From positions 45,507,678 to 45,571,677 of the forward strand of contig CM049307.1 in NCBI GenBank assembly GCA_026874595.1: a DNA stretch of 64,000 bases, read 5' to 3'. This DNA is from Sipunculus nudus. Taxonomy: Eukaryota; Annelida; Sipuncula; Golfingiida; Sipunculidae. The number at the start of each line of letters is the position of its first letter. The stretch's first letter is position 1. Shown here piece by piece: positions 23,605 to 36,531 of the stretch. The notes beneath the pieces were generated by a model, which saw only the letters and a list, made by a program, of their open reading frames with translations, did no database searches and was not told where the DNA came from. A program made the translations under genes and the position numbers.

Positions 23605-23699
23605 AAGGATGGATAGAATAATCGATGTATTTATCAATTCTTTTAAAAGGTCACAAAACTAATCGATGCTTTTTTATACTGAAATTAAGTTTTCAAATT

Positions 23700-24290
23700 T
23701 CACATATAGAAGCCTTTTCGATTTTATTACTGAGAAAATTATAAGCTACTTCTGTTACTTAAATAAAGACTGAATTCTTCCAATTAAATTCACTTATATA
23801 CTAAACATAGGAAACATTGATTCCTAAAAAATCTATAAATTAAAAGTTTGATATCCCTTTTGCTGACTATTTGGTGAAGTACTAAATTAAATCAAATCTT
23901 GTCATTTTTCTCAATTTACAGCAATCCGTCATTGTAAAATGGAGTCGTTTAGTAATACATGAACAATGTAAAATTCATGCCATGATGACAAAAAACCTGA
24001 CGTTTGCCAATTTCAAATGATGTTTCGTTTGAGGATTGTTTGCAAATAACCTATTTCAGCTTCGCCTCTGTCTCCGTTGATTACAGACGTTATCATTCTC
24101 CGGGCAAAACATGAAAGATGGTTATTTAAACTTTAATTAGATCATTTCTGAGATTGCACGGGGAACCTAGTCCCGCTAAAATAAGGCAACTACCAATACA
24201 ACGTTAATTGTTTCATTGAGCAAAAGAATAGTACAGGTACTTTTTCACTGTGATTTGTTGTTAATATTAAATTAAATGGTAACAGTTCAC
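23700..24290. repeat. Segmental duplication, copy C (partial)
   Basis: Third version of the end of copies A and B: TAATACATGAACAATG (about 23953), CTATTTCAGCTTCGCC, ATTACAGACGTTATCATTCTCC and AGTACAGGTACTTTTT match the same order at 22504-22820 and 18980-19270. The part before 23890 matches more weakly. The SINE at 23223-23604 lies between B and C. Confidence 0.8.
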
Positions 24291-24299
24291 TAGTTGTTA

Positions 24300-26520
24300 G
24301 TAGATCCTATAGATGATTAACAAATGAAGAACTTGCTGTATTTCAAACTGTAAACCGTTCATATTTTAAACAATTCCGTTTCTGGTGGGTTCTTTTTTAA
24401 ATACTTACACCATGCACAAATTCATATTTAACCAGAAGATGCATGGATAATGCTAATTTCACTATAAAGCATTTTAATTACTAAATCGTGTTATCATTTC
24501 ACTTTTTCATTTGAATATTCAAACGGCTAATCCTTCATATACTCTGATCCTTTGGATAGTGCATAGTTGCTTAGTGGCCTCAGGTTTCGAGCAAAACTAT
24601 CCATTAAGACCCATTAAATATGTAGTATTTCACTGTAATAAAGTAAAATTTTAACAGATACGTTTGGCGTCTTAATAAACGTAAATGAAATTAAACGCTA
24701 AACTACCATAACTTAAGGGCCCATACGGACAATATGATTCAGTAGTAGGTTCAATTGTAAATGTAGCATGAAATATGCCATAAGTTACAATATTTTAATC
24801 AGTCATCTAGACGTCGCTTGCACTGGCACTGGCACTCCATCTCTGTTAAAAAAATTACTGATATCCAGTCTCATACTAAGACGCCATCTTACCCTTAAAA
24901 CTTCATTTATAGCTACACCTTCCACATATCTTAATTTACCCATAAAAAATAATAAAATACAGTGTTTAACAACATTGTGTATATTTTAATCACATCACCA
25001 CGAAGTTGCGAGTCTTCTTAAACATAGAAAAATACGCCAAACCAATATTTAAACCAGATCTTGAATGTTTGTATCGTTATATCTTTCTCATTAATTATTT
25101 CATAGATCACAAGACAAGACAAGACACGTACAAAAGAGATATAATCACATTTATAAATAAATTATCAATTTATCTGAATAAAAGAACAGTAACACTTTGG
25201 ATCAAAAGATTGCAAATGCTGGAATTGAAAAGCCCACAACGCCAGTGAAGTGAAAGGCATCAAAAGCTTTTATGAATTGGTGGGTTTGTAAAACCCTTTT
25301 ATAATCTAATTCTTCTGGCTGATTACCATTAGATAAAGGCAAAAGAAGTTTGTCTGCCATCAAAAGCAGTTAGAGATAGGTCCAGTTCAGAAACGGCGAA
25401 GCCATTACCAATTAATCAATTATGCAGTAAAGAGTGTCACCGAAGAAAAATCCAAACGCTGCTTCAAAGGGGATACCCGTCATCTATCTGTGAAAGATCA
25501 CTTAATAAAATTATATATTTTTTATCTGGTGGGTAATATATAGCTCATTGCATGAAATTCTATTGCGGTACATATTAAATCACAGTTATTGCCAACAGAA
25601 ACCAGTCTTTTGACCAAAGCATTTAAGTTCACCTTAGACTGGTGAAATATTAACAATACGACGTTTGGCACAACAACGGCGAGTATCACACAGATATGCA
25701 TGTATATATATCTTTGTGTAATTGTTGTTACCTTGGTGACGCAGATCTCTTAGATCGGGACTTCAGTAACTTACTTCAACAAATACCGTCCTACTTGTAT
25801 TTGTGTACTTTTAAAAGAAACAATCACTTTTTCACTGCAAGGTTTTCGCAACAGAATATCTGAGCTCAGTCAAGTTTCTTTAATTTTTACTTTTTACTTC
25901 AACACGTGCGATGTGAAACATCTCTGTCATTGAACATTTTGCAGTATTGTTTAAAAAAAGCTTTCAGGCAAATTTGTTTACGGAGTCGCAGAAAACACGT
26001 TTTCTCTGAAATAGAGAGGAAAAAGCAGTTATCATAAACGTGATTATTTTTTGTGGAACTCACGATTCTCTCCTTATTTTCAATAATTCATCCGAAGTCA
26101 TTGGTAAATCTTCAGTATTCACCGTTTTAATGTAACCTTTATTTATAACCAATACAGAATCAGTGATTTAAAATTATTCCCTGATTCAGAAGATAAACCG
26201 GCAAAACAAACGTTAAATGAAAGACATGTATCATTTAATTGACCTCGTTGAAACTTTTCTTGTTTTATAAAATTAACTATTCATGGAATGAAGATACATA
26301 CTTTACGGAAATTGTTTTGCTTGTTTCAATGACGAAGCCCTTATGTTGTTTCAGTGTAGTCGACTGCTAACAGTTTATATTTAATAAAAGAACAACAGTT
26401 AATGCAGTAAACTTAATGATTTGACTCTCTATCAGAAGTTTGAAGGATGGATGAAAAGAAAATAATATCTTTAAACATATTTATTGCAATTTTTTTTAAG
26501 AAGTCTCATTTTCATTTTCT
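24300..26520. other. No recognisable feature
   Basis: AT-rich DNA without recognisable repeats or domains. Open frames at 24768 (73 codons) and 25006 (80 codons) are Lys/Ile/Leu-rich, as expected of chance frames at this composition. Confidence 0.5.
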
Positions 26521-26524
26521 AATT

Positions 26525-26541
26525 TATATAAATATATATAT

Positions 26542-26581
<40 letters not shown>
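26525..26581. repeat. (TA)n microsatellite
   Basis: TA array with a few interruptions at its left end, directly upstream of a LINE fragment. Confidence 0.95.
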
Positions 26582-26585
<4 letters not shown>

Positions 26586-26699
26586 TGATGACAAGACCGA
26601 GTTTTTAGATATTTCCTCAAAACAAATATACAGCAAAGCCAGACATGCTTCTTTTCAAGTTAGTAACCAAAGAAAATTAGCATCTCCTTTAGCCAGAAA

Positions 26700-27330
26700 T
26701 ATTTGGGTCATAATGGATCGCCATGCGTCAATGGAGGCAAATGTTGCATTCGCAGCAAATCTGTCTATTTCCATAACCGCAACTTAAATAAAGTAAAGAA
26801 ATACATGGACCGTGACACACTTAAATGTTTAGTCCATGCGTTCATTAAATCCAAACTAGATTATTGTAACTCATTATTATGTGGACTTACAGCAGTTCTT
26901 ATTGATCGCTTCCAGCGAGAACAGGACATAGCAACAAGAATTCATACCAGCAGTGCAACACATGATTATATTACACCAATACTCTCCTCTCCCCACTGGT
27001 TGCCTATACAGCAAACAGTAAAATACAAGATACTTGTTCTTGTGTTTAAACCAATGAACAACATGGCTCCTATATATCTTCAAGAAATTCTCAGTAACCA
27101 TGTTTAAGTCACAGGATTATTTGCGTTCAAATGACCAAAATTTATTATATGTGCCATTTACAAAATCGTCAAGAAGACAGAACAGGGCATTCAGCTTTGC
27201 AGGTCCTAGACTCAGGTACAATCTACCCAGCTCATTGAGATTCTGTTCTCACTAATCAGAATTCAAAAGCAAATTAAAAACTCACCTACTTGCTGAGTTC
27301 TACTACTCTGGTCATTGAAACTTTATAAAT
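26700..27330 (+). mobile_element. 3' end of a CR1/L2-like non-LTR retrotransposon
   Basis: An open frame at 26703-27107 contains KCLVHAFIKSKLDYCNSLL, then ATRIHTSSATHDYITPILSS and PHWLPIQQTVKYKILVLVF. This is the conserved region downstream of the RT domain in CR1/L2/Jockey-type LINEs. After a stop at 27105, a shifted frame still matches the family tail (QNRAFSFAGPRL, SEFKSKLKTHL). The RT catalytic domain is missing, so the copy is 5'-truncated and damaged. No poly(A) is evident; the next feature is a TA array. Confidence 0.85.
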
Positions 27331-27492
27331 CTGGCCTTTTTTTAACCATCTTAGTCTTTATTCATAATCTATTGGATTGTCTGATTATTTTTACTGTTCA
27401 TACTTAGTCATCATTGTATCACGTTTTATGTGTAGCAGCGTTTTGGAGCATACATGGCATAAATTTTACGGTTTTAAAATAAACATTTTTTT

Positions 27493-27498
<6 letters not shown>

Positions 27499-27553
<55 letters not shown>
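27499..27553. repeat. (TA)n microsatellite
   Basis: About 27 TA units, followed by a short GA-rich stretch. Confidence 0.95.
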
Positions 27554-27556
<3 letters not shown>

Positions 27557-27559
27557 AAA

Positions 27560-29400
27560 GAGAGAGACTCACACAAAATTAGAATAATTGTTATACATGT
27601 AATGTTTCGAGGATGCTAAGACTATGTATACATACTCATATTTAGGCGAAGATGCTTGGACCAAAACAAAATTAAAGGAATAATGAATAAGCTTATACAT
27701 AATATAAGATAAAGTAATCAGAATAAGGCCGTACGACTAAAGAATTAAAATGTAAAGATAGTTCTTGAATGCGCGCCAAACAAAATAAAAGTGAATATTT
27801 GCGTAGCAAAATCTCAGCTTTCATTTCCATAATGACTGATAACAGGGCAAGTTAATATGTACACTTTATCTTACAATATGCAATGCAGGATATGCAATCG
27901 ATATTTCAGAGCTATAATTTACAATAACATGAGAAAATAACCATGTTTTCTCAAAATGACGTATATTCAACACATTTTATTTGCGAGGTTATTACGCTGG
28001 AAATAAGGATTAGTTACTTGAATAATGGAACTGTGTTTCTTCAGTTGGTCATGAATTAGGTCCGAGTCGTTCACAGAGTAACAAAAAGTTGATGTCGTCT
28101 AATATAACAAGAGTAAATTACCGTCTTCAAGCGACGTCGGCAAGTGATCACGTGATGCATAAAAGAAGTACATTATGAGCTCATAAAGCCGTCAATGACA
28201 AATGATGTAACGACACTTATAGCCTCCCTTTCGCAATACAAGGAAATACGGAGAAAAAAATGAAACTGTCTCGCTTTGGACTCGAGTCTTGCATATGTCT
28301 TCGTCTTTTTGTTTTCCTGCCTGATATACTCTCGACATTTGGACTCGAGCCAAGTATTAATCTTTATATATTTTTTTTGTCTCATCTACAAATGTACTTA
28401 CCAAAGTCTGCTTCTCGTAAATGCTGAATTTTTAGGGGTAAATTATATTTATCAATGTTTTATTACGTTCTAAGCCGTATCAGGAACATAAATATCTGTA
28501 TAAACCAATTGCTTCTCTTCGAAAATAAACTCTCAAACATATTTCAGTGATATTATTGAAATGGAAATAAACTTCACGATATTTCCTTTGCACACATGTA
28601 CACATATTCATATGTGAAGATGAAATCATATACGTACATAAAGGCATATAACTGAAGAAATTAGTTTATAAGAATTTTATTTAGATTTGTAAATTAAACA
28701 GATTGAACTACATAAAAACACGTATACTATAATACATATTGTGTATATATATATACTTGTTTCATAAATGATAAATATATGTTAATATATAAATAAATAT
28801 ATATATATAATATATATATATATGTAACACATATATATATACATATTATTTATATGTGTACATGTGCTTGAACCATGTAAGTCACTTTTTACGTTGATAG
28901 TTGTAAAGGTTATGTATTGTTCATATACATCAGTGCAAGAGCCTGAGATCTTAAAGAGAAACATCGATTTAACTAGATCTTTGTTATGGCCATGTGATCC
29001 ATTGACTCCACCTGCTGCCCCCCCCCCCCCACCCCCCGGTCACCCCGGCCCGCAAATGAGCAGTGATCGGCATTCGGCTATGGAATGTCGGACCTGGTTC
29101 AAATCTGTGACCCATGACTCATTTTGTTCTCAAAGGTGAGTTTTTGAAAATCGAAAATATTTAAGAAAAAAAGGAAAACAAGAAAACAAATCGAAATCGC
29201 TAATATTTCACTCTGGGGAACCCAAGGAAGTCCATCCACAAGACTTTTTGACCCAAATATTAATGTAGAAATAAACTCATCAACCCCATATGATTCCGTG
29301 TCATATAGGAAAGATTTAATAACTGCTATGCTCTCATGTGTGTTTTCCATTCCAATCTTTGCACGAATGGAAAGATAACCGAGGCCAACTAACCCAAGCG

Positions 29401-29446
<46 letters not shown>

Positions 29447-31540
29447 GTAAGTATTACCGTAATGGCTATATGCATTTATTGATAACAGTGGGTGTAACGA
29501 TCCTTGTTGTGTGTACCTACTGCCGGGAACACTGGTTGAGGTTGCCGAGCAAATACAGGCAGTCCTTCTGGATGACACTTTATGATGGATGGCTCGGCTT
29601 CCCTGGAGTCGTTGGGTCACATGTCGAGCCATCAGGGCGGGCAGTTTTATTTTCCCAGACTAGATATAAACAGTCCGAACATAACCCCAGTCTAATGATA
29701 TCCTTAATCGCGAGATAGCTTTCAAACTGCCGCGGGAAAAGCCAGATTTGGACAATTCCCTGTCATGTAAGTATGACGATAATTCAGGGACGTGAGCGAA
29801 TTAGAGGCTTGTGAGCTCCCCGGGGCGAACACCCAAGGTCCCGCTATGTGATGCTAATATTAGCACAGGTTAAGAGGACAAAGTCTTGCGTCACTTCCTA
29901 CGGTCGTGGCGAGAGCGGTCTCACTTTCGGGGACATATTGCTTAAGAATCGATTTCCATCGCCATGTCTGCAGGGCCGCCTTACGCCAGGGTTCACAAAG
30001 GTCAAGTCCGGCGGTGTGAAAACACGTCAACCCCCTTAGGAACAGTTTTGTACTTGTTTTGACAACTGTCAGCTCTACTTGTGAATGACATGAACTTAGC
30101 GGCCCCGAACTGTGTTCATGAGCGAGGTAATAATTAAAGACCATACAAGCCGTATCCGTAACGCAACTTAGAAGAAAGTCAATGGTTCAATCACCGACAC
30201 GCCTTCGAAGGACTGCTGATATTTGAATAGAACCTCTGAGATTTCTGTAATTTGCCTGCCTAAAGCTCTGACTTTCGGATTATTCCCCGCCTGACGTAAA
30301 TAAGAGACTGGATATTCATAAGGCTTGATACTGACTCTATTCATTATCCTTAACCAAATCTTTTATTCCATTCTTCATCCTCCTTCAATTTAAGGCACAG
30401 TTAACAAACCTGCAATATCACTACATGTGTAAATCACGTTCTTTTTATTTAAATTTCGGTGGATACCCATGCCAGACAGATTATCAGAAGTGTGTGCGTT
30501 TATTTTTCTCCTACGAAAATATCCAAATACATTCAGGTAGATATAAACAAGTAAATATATGTGTACACAATTATACACATACGTGTAATTATTCATGTGC
30601 TATGTATTCACATTGCTTGTTTGTTTTTTTTGCCGATTTCAGTTACAGTTTGTAACCCTCCATGTCTGAGTACAATGTTTTTTGGATAATGTTGGGTTGT
30701 TTTGTGACTAGGATGACTTTGCATTTTACCCAGGCTTCCATACAAAAACAAAATATCCTCCAAATTATAAATTTAATCTATATCAGTATATTGCATTTCA
30801 TTGTAGATTCTATTGAGGTTCAAAACCTTGTGCGATTTGTGATGAAGATATGATGTTTGCTTCAAAGGGCGTCATAAAGTAAAAATACATATATTTCCAT
30901 ATGTCATAACCATTCCTTTTCTTTAAACGAAGCATTTTGAGAGATGGTATTAAAATTTTGGCTTTTATTTCTTCTTGTTGGATGGTCAAGATGTTAACAA
31001 CCTCCTAAATGATTTAACATGAAAACAAATTCCCTTTTAGTGCCCGCTATGGCTCATGGCCTCGGTGATACTGCATACAAACACACTGAGAACTGTATTG
31101 ACGTTGCTGATCGATTCGTTTCAATTTATTTTTCTGTTTTAAGTAAATGCGATTTTTATATTTTGACTGAAATTATAATACAATTTTTTTTAATTTATTC
31201 CTATTATGATATTTTTTAAGCCTTTTGATCTAACTGAAAATATTATCATGTAATGACGATATTTAACACGTAATGAACGATAGTTACAAATCGAAAAAGG
31301 GATGTAACTTATTTCATTCTTGCAGCTTGTCAAACCTGAATATTTCTTTTAACTCTAATACTTATTCAACTCAGTTAAACACTTCTTATCAAAGAAATGA
31401 ACTAAATACAATTTTTTTACTTTTTTTATGGAAATTTATGAACAATGTTCTTTCTCTAAATGCCCAGTGTTTTATTTTGTTAACAGAATTGGTTAATTCC
31501 TTGACGGGTGCACAGTTTTGTGAATCAGAGTTAATGGAAA
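27560..31540. other. Unannotated stretch with simple repeats
   Basis: TA-rich patch at 28740-28855, C-run near 29021-29040, and (CT)n at 29406-29444. Between about 29380 and 30330 the sequence is GC-richer and apparently unique, with small frames on both strands (29848-30039 plus, 29860-30144 minus), neither with a recognisable domain. Confidence 0.5.
29406..29444. repeat. (CT)n microsatellite
   Basis: About 19 uninterrupted CT units; frames through it read Leu-Ser repeats. Confidence 0.97.
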
Positions 31541-31553
31541 CAGATTAGGATAA

Positions 31554-31823
31554 AGATATCTCATCACTAAGCCGCCTGACCGTAAGGTTTTCTGTGCAGT
31601 AGGACCTGCAGCGCAAGATCTCCCTGGGGAGTTATTTTCCAAAGTGTCATTACCCGGCATGGGTTCTTATACCAGGGACGGTCACAAGGCAGGTTATCGT
31701 CATGTAGCCATTAAAATCGTAGACAGATCGGGAAAAAAACTTCGGCCTAAAAAATCTTACGATGTCCTTTGGGGGATCGAAACGTCGTCCCCGTACACGA
31801 TCTCCCTTCACCTTAATAAATAA
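31554..31823 (+). CDS. Exon-like ORF without ATG, function unknown
   Basis: A frame open from 31554 to the stop at 31821-31823 has no start codon but has acceptor-like TTTTCTGTGCAG ending at 31599 and CTGCAG at 31611. The peptide reads protein-like throughout, for example DRKVFCAVGPAAQDLPGELF, KVSLPGMGSYTRDGHKAGY and KSYDVLWGIETSSPY. It is GC-richer than the flanks, and the other two frames close early. I do not recognise the family. It may be a terminal exon of a host gene or a relic; no partner exon was found nearby. Confidence 0.4.
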   Translation, partial: RYLITKPPDRKVFCAVGPAAQDLPGELFSKVSLPGMGSYTRDGHKAGYRHVAIKIVDRSGKKLRPKKSYDVLWGIETSSPYTISLHLNK

Positions 31824-31829
31824 CCTTCA

Positions 31830-33620
31830 GTTAACAGCTGCACTCACAGAACCAATTAGTCCCAACTTGGTTGCTTATTGAAACAGGCAAAATGGACCTG
31901 ACATAGAAAAGAGTAAGACCTTGTCTTCAATCAGAAAAAAAAGACTTGTGCCAGAATCTTTAAATATCGATGGGGGCAAGCCTGAAATGTTGCAATCACA
32001 GAGGCGTAGGACGCAAAACATAAAAGAATTATAAATTCTATGTGTTATTTCCAGTTTTAGATTTAAAGAAGAGCACTCAAAATTATTATTTTATAAAGAT
32101 GATTTTATTGGCTGCAGCTGAAACCTTATCTATGAATCGAATCAAATATCAAATATAAAATAAGTCACATTTCATAAATAAAACTTCACATTTCAGTTTC
32201 ATGTATTCTAAAGGAGTAATATAAACTGAAAATTCAAAAGTTATTTTGTGTGTACGAAAAATGTCTCAACAAATCTCTGCTCTGTTGAAATTATTTGAAA
32301 TTAATTTTGAAGGCATTTTTATCATCCAGGTTCCCGACGGTGTTATTTAATGTCTACTGTGTTCTGGCGTCATGGTTACAGCGGTCAGGCCGGAATGTCC
32401 TGTGTGGACCGCGAACATCAGCAGCTAAATACAAGAGTTTACCCTTTTTCTGTGTATCTGCCGCGACGGACATCATAAATAAATATATTATGCTGTCATT
32501 GAAATCAATAATATGTATCATAATAATAAGCAAACAGACCTATATTTGTCAATACAAACATCATCTTTTTGTCTCTTTTTGTTAATATTTTTGAATATTC
32601 AAACAGGCTGTAACACTCTTCATGTCTTTGTAAAAAAAATTTTAAACAGATGTGCGTGTACCCCACATGTAAGTTCAAGCAGGCATAATTTGAGGAAATT
32701 TTGAATTCGGGTCTATATAGAAATGATCACCAAATGTGTTCGCGTCGACTGTTCGATTTCGGCTCACGGTACCGACAAGATATTGGTTGTTTTGGTTAAA
32801 TAGTTGTTGTATTATTGACAAATATAACTATAGGCGTTGCATTTGGGTTCATAAATACAAATCATTTACATTTGATAAGAATATAAATACAATAATTTGG
32901 TTTTGATTCTTTCGTCAATGGGACCTTTATGAATATAACTTGAAGATTACCCAACTCAGCAACATCGATTCTACATCAAATACAATGACATACAAATACA
33001 ATAACTGGATAACATTCATTTGACAGATCTTTCATGAACAGTAGTATGACGACTTATGCTGCGAAACAGCTTGCCGGCATTGGAGAGTAAGACCAATTGA
33101 TTATACCTGACGGCAGTCGTGCGTGAAAGGAACGTTTGTCACATATTAAAACGGCTGAAATTCCAGGATTTTAGAATAAAAAGAGGGGCTCATCAGGCGG
33201 CAGAAGCGTTGCAGGAAGCGTGATGGGGAAGGGTATTGAAGGGGGTAGTGGATAAACTTTTTGAAAATTTATGCTGTAGTGGTGCAGAGTGGGATAGTTT
33301 GAAGAATAGTATATGGTGCCAAAAACCGTTGTAGCTTTTATCAGTATTAAGCACGTGTATTAAATGTTTATATTTCCGAGACTTTTTGAAGTCGAAAATG
33401 TGGGTCGCACGCCCCCTGCATCCCCTTAAATCAACCGCTATTAAATATGTATATATATATTTATATGTGTGTGTGTGTTACTAGTATATTATCAATCTTC
33501 ATTAATTTAGCAGCCATAAGCAGCAGATGCCGGCGTTGGGAGGTCACGTGATATCATTTAGATTCGATATCTTTATCGTAATTTGATACAGCACGTTTTT
33601 ATGTAGAGTCTGCACGCAGT
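31830..33620. other. No recognisable feature
   Basis: Mostly AT-rich. A GC-richer patch at about 32330-32470 and another at 33040-33240 have no clear frame. A short (GT)n sits near 33465. Confidence 0.45.
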
Positions 33621-33631
33621 CTGTGTCGCCT

Positions 33632-33870
33632 TTAACATCCGTTTTGTATCATTTTATGGAGTAATATCGGATGAGGAACTGCAGCGTCCCATATTTTCCC
33701 GGTGCATGGTGGGAGTTCATCTTTGTAAGACGGAACCCCAGTAGGAGATGGGATGTCAGTTTTAATAACTCTGGATTTTTTACTGAATCCCTTGATGCAA
33801 TATGGCATTTTCATTACACCTAACCAAGTAGGATGACTCATTTTTTCTCCGAACATACTGTGACAGCCAC
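33632..33870 (-). CDS. Exon-like ORF, function unknown
   Basis: A 109-codon minus-strand frame ends at 33632. An acceptor-like ACGTGTCTCAG lies immediately before 33870, so the exon proper may be 33632-33870. The peptide is Pro/Lys-rich (VIKTDIPSPTGVPSYKDEL, PCTGKIWDAAVPHP) with no obvious low complexity. I do not recognise it. A 3' terminal exon of an unseen minus-strand gene is possible. Confidence 0.35.
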
Positions 33871-34301
33871 CTGAGACACGTTTATCTTCAACCGAAACAA
33901 AGGAACTGACCCTATAAAGACCATAGTATATAAAGACCATGCCAACTTTTACGATCCTCATTTATCCTTGGAAACATGTGCAAATGCTTTCGTTAGTAAT
34001 TTTTTCAGCTCAAATGCACCATGTATATTGTAATTCTAAATTGAAGTTTTCGAGTGTTGTTAAGAGAGGCTGTCTGTGTGCGATAAATAGTTAACACTTC
34101 ACATTTAACATTTGTTTCTTTATCATTTTACTTGTATAACACTTAATTGAAAACTTTCAAATTTGTAGTTTATATAAGATCCTTGGGTTACTTAGTTAAA
34201 TCAGCAATATATTATGCTCATGTCACTTTGAATATTATATACATATTCATATAGATCAAGCAAACGTATTCCAAATCTCATTTTATTATTATATAACATA
34301 A

Positions 34302-35116
34302 TTGCTTATGATAAAAATATTCATATCTATAGATTTTGAAAATGCTTTCGATTTCTTAGAATGGACCCACATTCAAAAAACTTTAGATTTATTTAATTTT
34401 GGAAATATATTTAAAAAATGGATAAATATTCTCTATTCTGATATCAGCAGTTGTATAATAAACAGAGGTTGGGCAACAGATTATTTCACAATAACTCGTG
34501 GCGTTAGACAAGGATGTCCTTTGTCTCCATATTTATTTATTTTAGCTTCTGAAATATTAGCAATTAAAATTCGGAATAATTCAAAAATTAGTGGGATAAC
34601 AGTTGGAGATAGAGAACACAAATTAATTCAATATGCTGACGATACCGCTCTGTTTTTGACAGGAGGTTATCATTCAATAAAGGAAGCTATTTCAACATTT
34701 AAACATTTTCAGGAAATATCAGGCCTTAAGGTAAACTTGGACAAAACTGTAATTATTCCAGTACTGGATCAGAAAATCAATAATGTATATCAGAATATAC
34801 AGAATTTGGGACTGAAATGGTGTACAAATCCTATTAAAATTCTGGGTTTTTACTTACATCCAGACTGGCGGATAATAAAAGATATCAATTACAAAGAAAT
34901 TCTGAGTAAAATAAAATCAACTGTAAATATATGGTCAACAAGATCAATGACACTATCAGGTAAAATAGCTATTATAAAAACTCATATCTTGTCACAGTTA
35001 ATATATGCCTTACAAGTTCTGCCAAATCCTCCATCAAGTTATATTAAAGAAATTGAATATTTGTTGTATAAGTTCATATGGGGAAAGCAGGATAAAATAA
35101 AAAGATCAACATTAAT
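34302..35116 (+). pseudogene. LINE reverse transcriptase, palm and thumb
   Basis: Numbered from the ATG at 34302, this frame contains the first catalytic Asp in SIDFENAFD (D11), the RGVRQGCPLSPYLF motif (66-79) and the active-site YADDTALF (111-118). The downstream SGLKVNLDKT and IKILGFYLHPDWR motifs are typical of L1/Tx1-type enzymes. The true protein would have begun far upstream. The frame ends at a TAG about where family members continue into a KGGL motif, which is found in another frame. Confidence 0.9.
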
Positions 35117-35839
35117 TGCACCTTAGATAAAGGGGGGCTAAGCATGACTCATTTAAAATCCAAAATGGCAGCATTAAAAATTGCATGGATCAAAAGATTT
35201 GTTTCTGGACCAATTGATGTTGGATGGAGACAAATAGTTAATGTGCAGCTTAAAAAATTAGGCCCTTTTATATTCAAATGCAACTTAAAATCTCAAGACT
35301 TCAGTTATTTCAAGAATACATGCCATACATTCTGGAAAGAAGTACTTGAGATATGGGGGAAATATAACTTTAAAAATGTAAACTCATGTGATGAAATATT
35401 ATCAGAAGTAATATTCTTTAATTCTCATATAAAAGTAGGCAACAATATTGTTTATAATGAAACTTTGCATAAAGCAGGAATAACATGTATTAAAGACATC
35501 ACTAAGCAAAATGGAAATAAATATTTATTTTTATCCCACACTGAATTAAAAGAGAAGTTTCATATAAGTATAAATAAAATGCAATATATGAGCATTATAG
35601 ATGCAATTCCATCTCATTGGAGGAAAATGGTAATCAGGAATGAACTTCATTCAAATCCCACATATAAATCAAGTCTTGAAAGAATCATTGAGATGAAAAG
35701 GGTAACACATACAGTATATACAGAATTAGTACTTAATATATATACCAAACCCTTGAAAATTATAGAAAAATGGAACAGAGATTTAAACGGTGAATACCAC
35801 GATCTCCTATATGAGGCCTTTAAGAACATAAAAAAATAA
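35117..35839 (+). pseudogene. LINE RT C-terminal region, shifted frame
   Basis: DKGGLSMTHLKSKMAALKIAWIKR continues the upstream RT protein after a frameshift. The remaining 200 residues are Lys/Asn/Ile-rich and fit the poorly conserved linker of these enzymes. The frame stops at 35837. Confidence 0.85.
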
Positions 35840-35859
35840 CAATATCAGAAGATTTAAGA

Positions 35860-36321
35860 ATGTTCCAGTTCAAAATACTTCACAGATGTATAGCCTTAAA
35901 CCCTTTTTTATATCTTATTGGAAAAAAAGAAACCACACTTTGCTCTTTATGCATGTCTGAGAAGGAAACTTTGCTACATTTATTTTATGACTGTAGAGAA
36001 ACACAAAAACTAATTTCCCAAATGAAGAACTGGCTGTCAAGATTTCATATCATGGTGAATGAAGAACTTTTTAATGAAACAACTGTAATTTTTAACAAAA
36101 CCAATAACTGTATGACTGATATGTTGTTCCTTCTTATAAAGAGATACATATACACTTGTAAGTGTAATAATGCAAAACCGGTTTTCACTAATTTAAAACT
36201 ATATATTGAAAAGATCTACAACACTGAGAAGAAAATTGCAGCAAAAAATAGTAAAACCGCCTCTCATAGAAAAAAATGGGGCACACTAAATAATTTGTTT
36301 ATATTGGCTGACAATAACTGA
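35860..36321 (+). pseudogene. LINE C-terminal zinc finger (zf-RVT type)
   Basis: MFQFKILHRCIALNPFLYL, then LCSLCMSEKETLLHLFYDC (C28, C31, H40, C45), is the C-terminal zinc-finger region of L1/Tx1-type RT proteins. It lies in a third frame about 20 bp beyond the previous stop. The 3' UTR runs from 36322 to the poly(A). Confidence 0.88.
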
Positions 36322-36531
36322 AACTCACAATCAATTTTTAATAAAATATCACTTGTGTGTAGAGCTGTTAAGCATGTTATGTCTATTAGGCATGTAATTT
36401 ATGCTTTGTATTTTTGGCTATGTAATGATGTATGTGTTACAAGAACCTGTGCATGTAATTGTATGTTTTCATGTTTGTAACTGTTAACAAGATGTAATGT
36501 TATTGTTTCATTAAAAAAAAAAAAAAAAAAT

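Larger units (their letters stand above)
34240..36530 (+). mobile_element. 5'-truncated L1/Tx1-like LINE with poly(A) tail
   Basis: The element starts within the RT domain, continues through the RT thumb and C-terminal region to a CCHC-type zinc finger, and ends in a 3' UTR with 18 A residues at 36513-36530. The coding sequence is broken by a frameshift near 35117 and another interruption at 35837-35860. The endonuclease and the RT N-terminus are missing, as in typical 5'-truncated insertions. The left end is approximate and no target duplication was identified. Confidence 0.9.
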
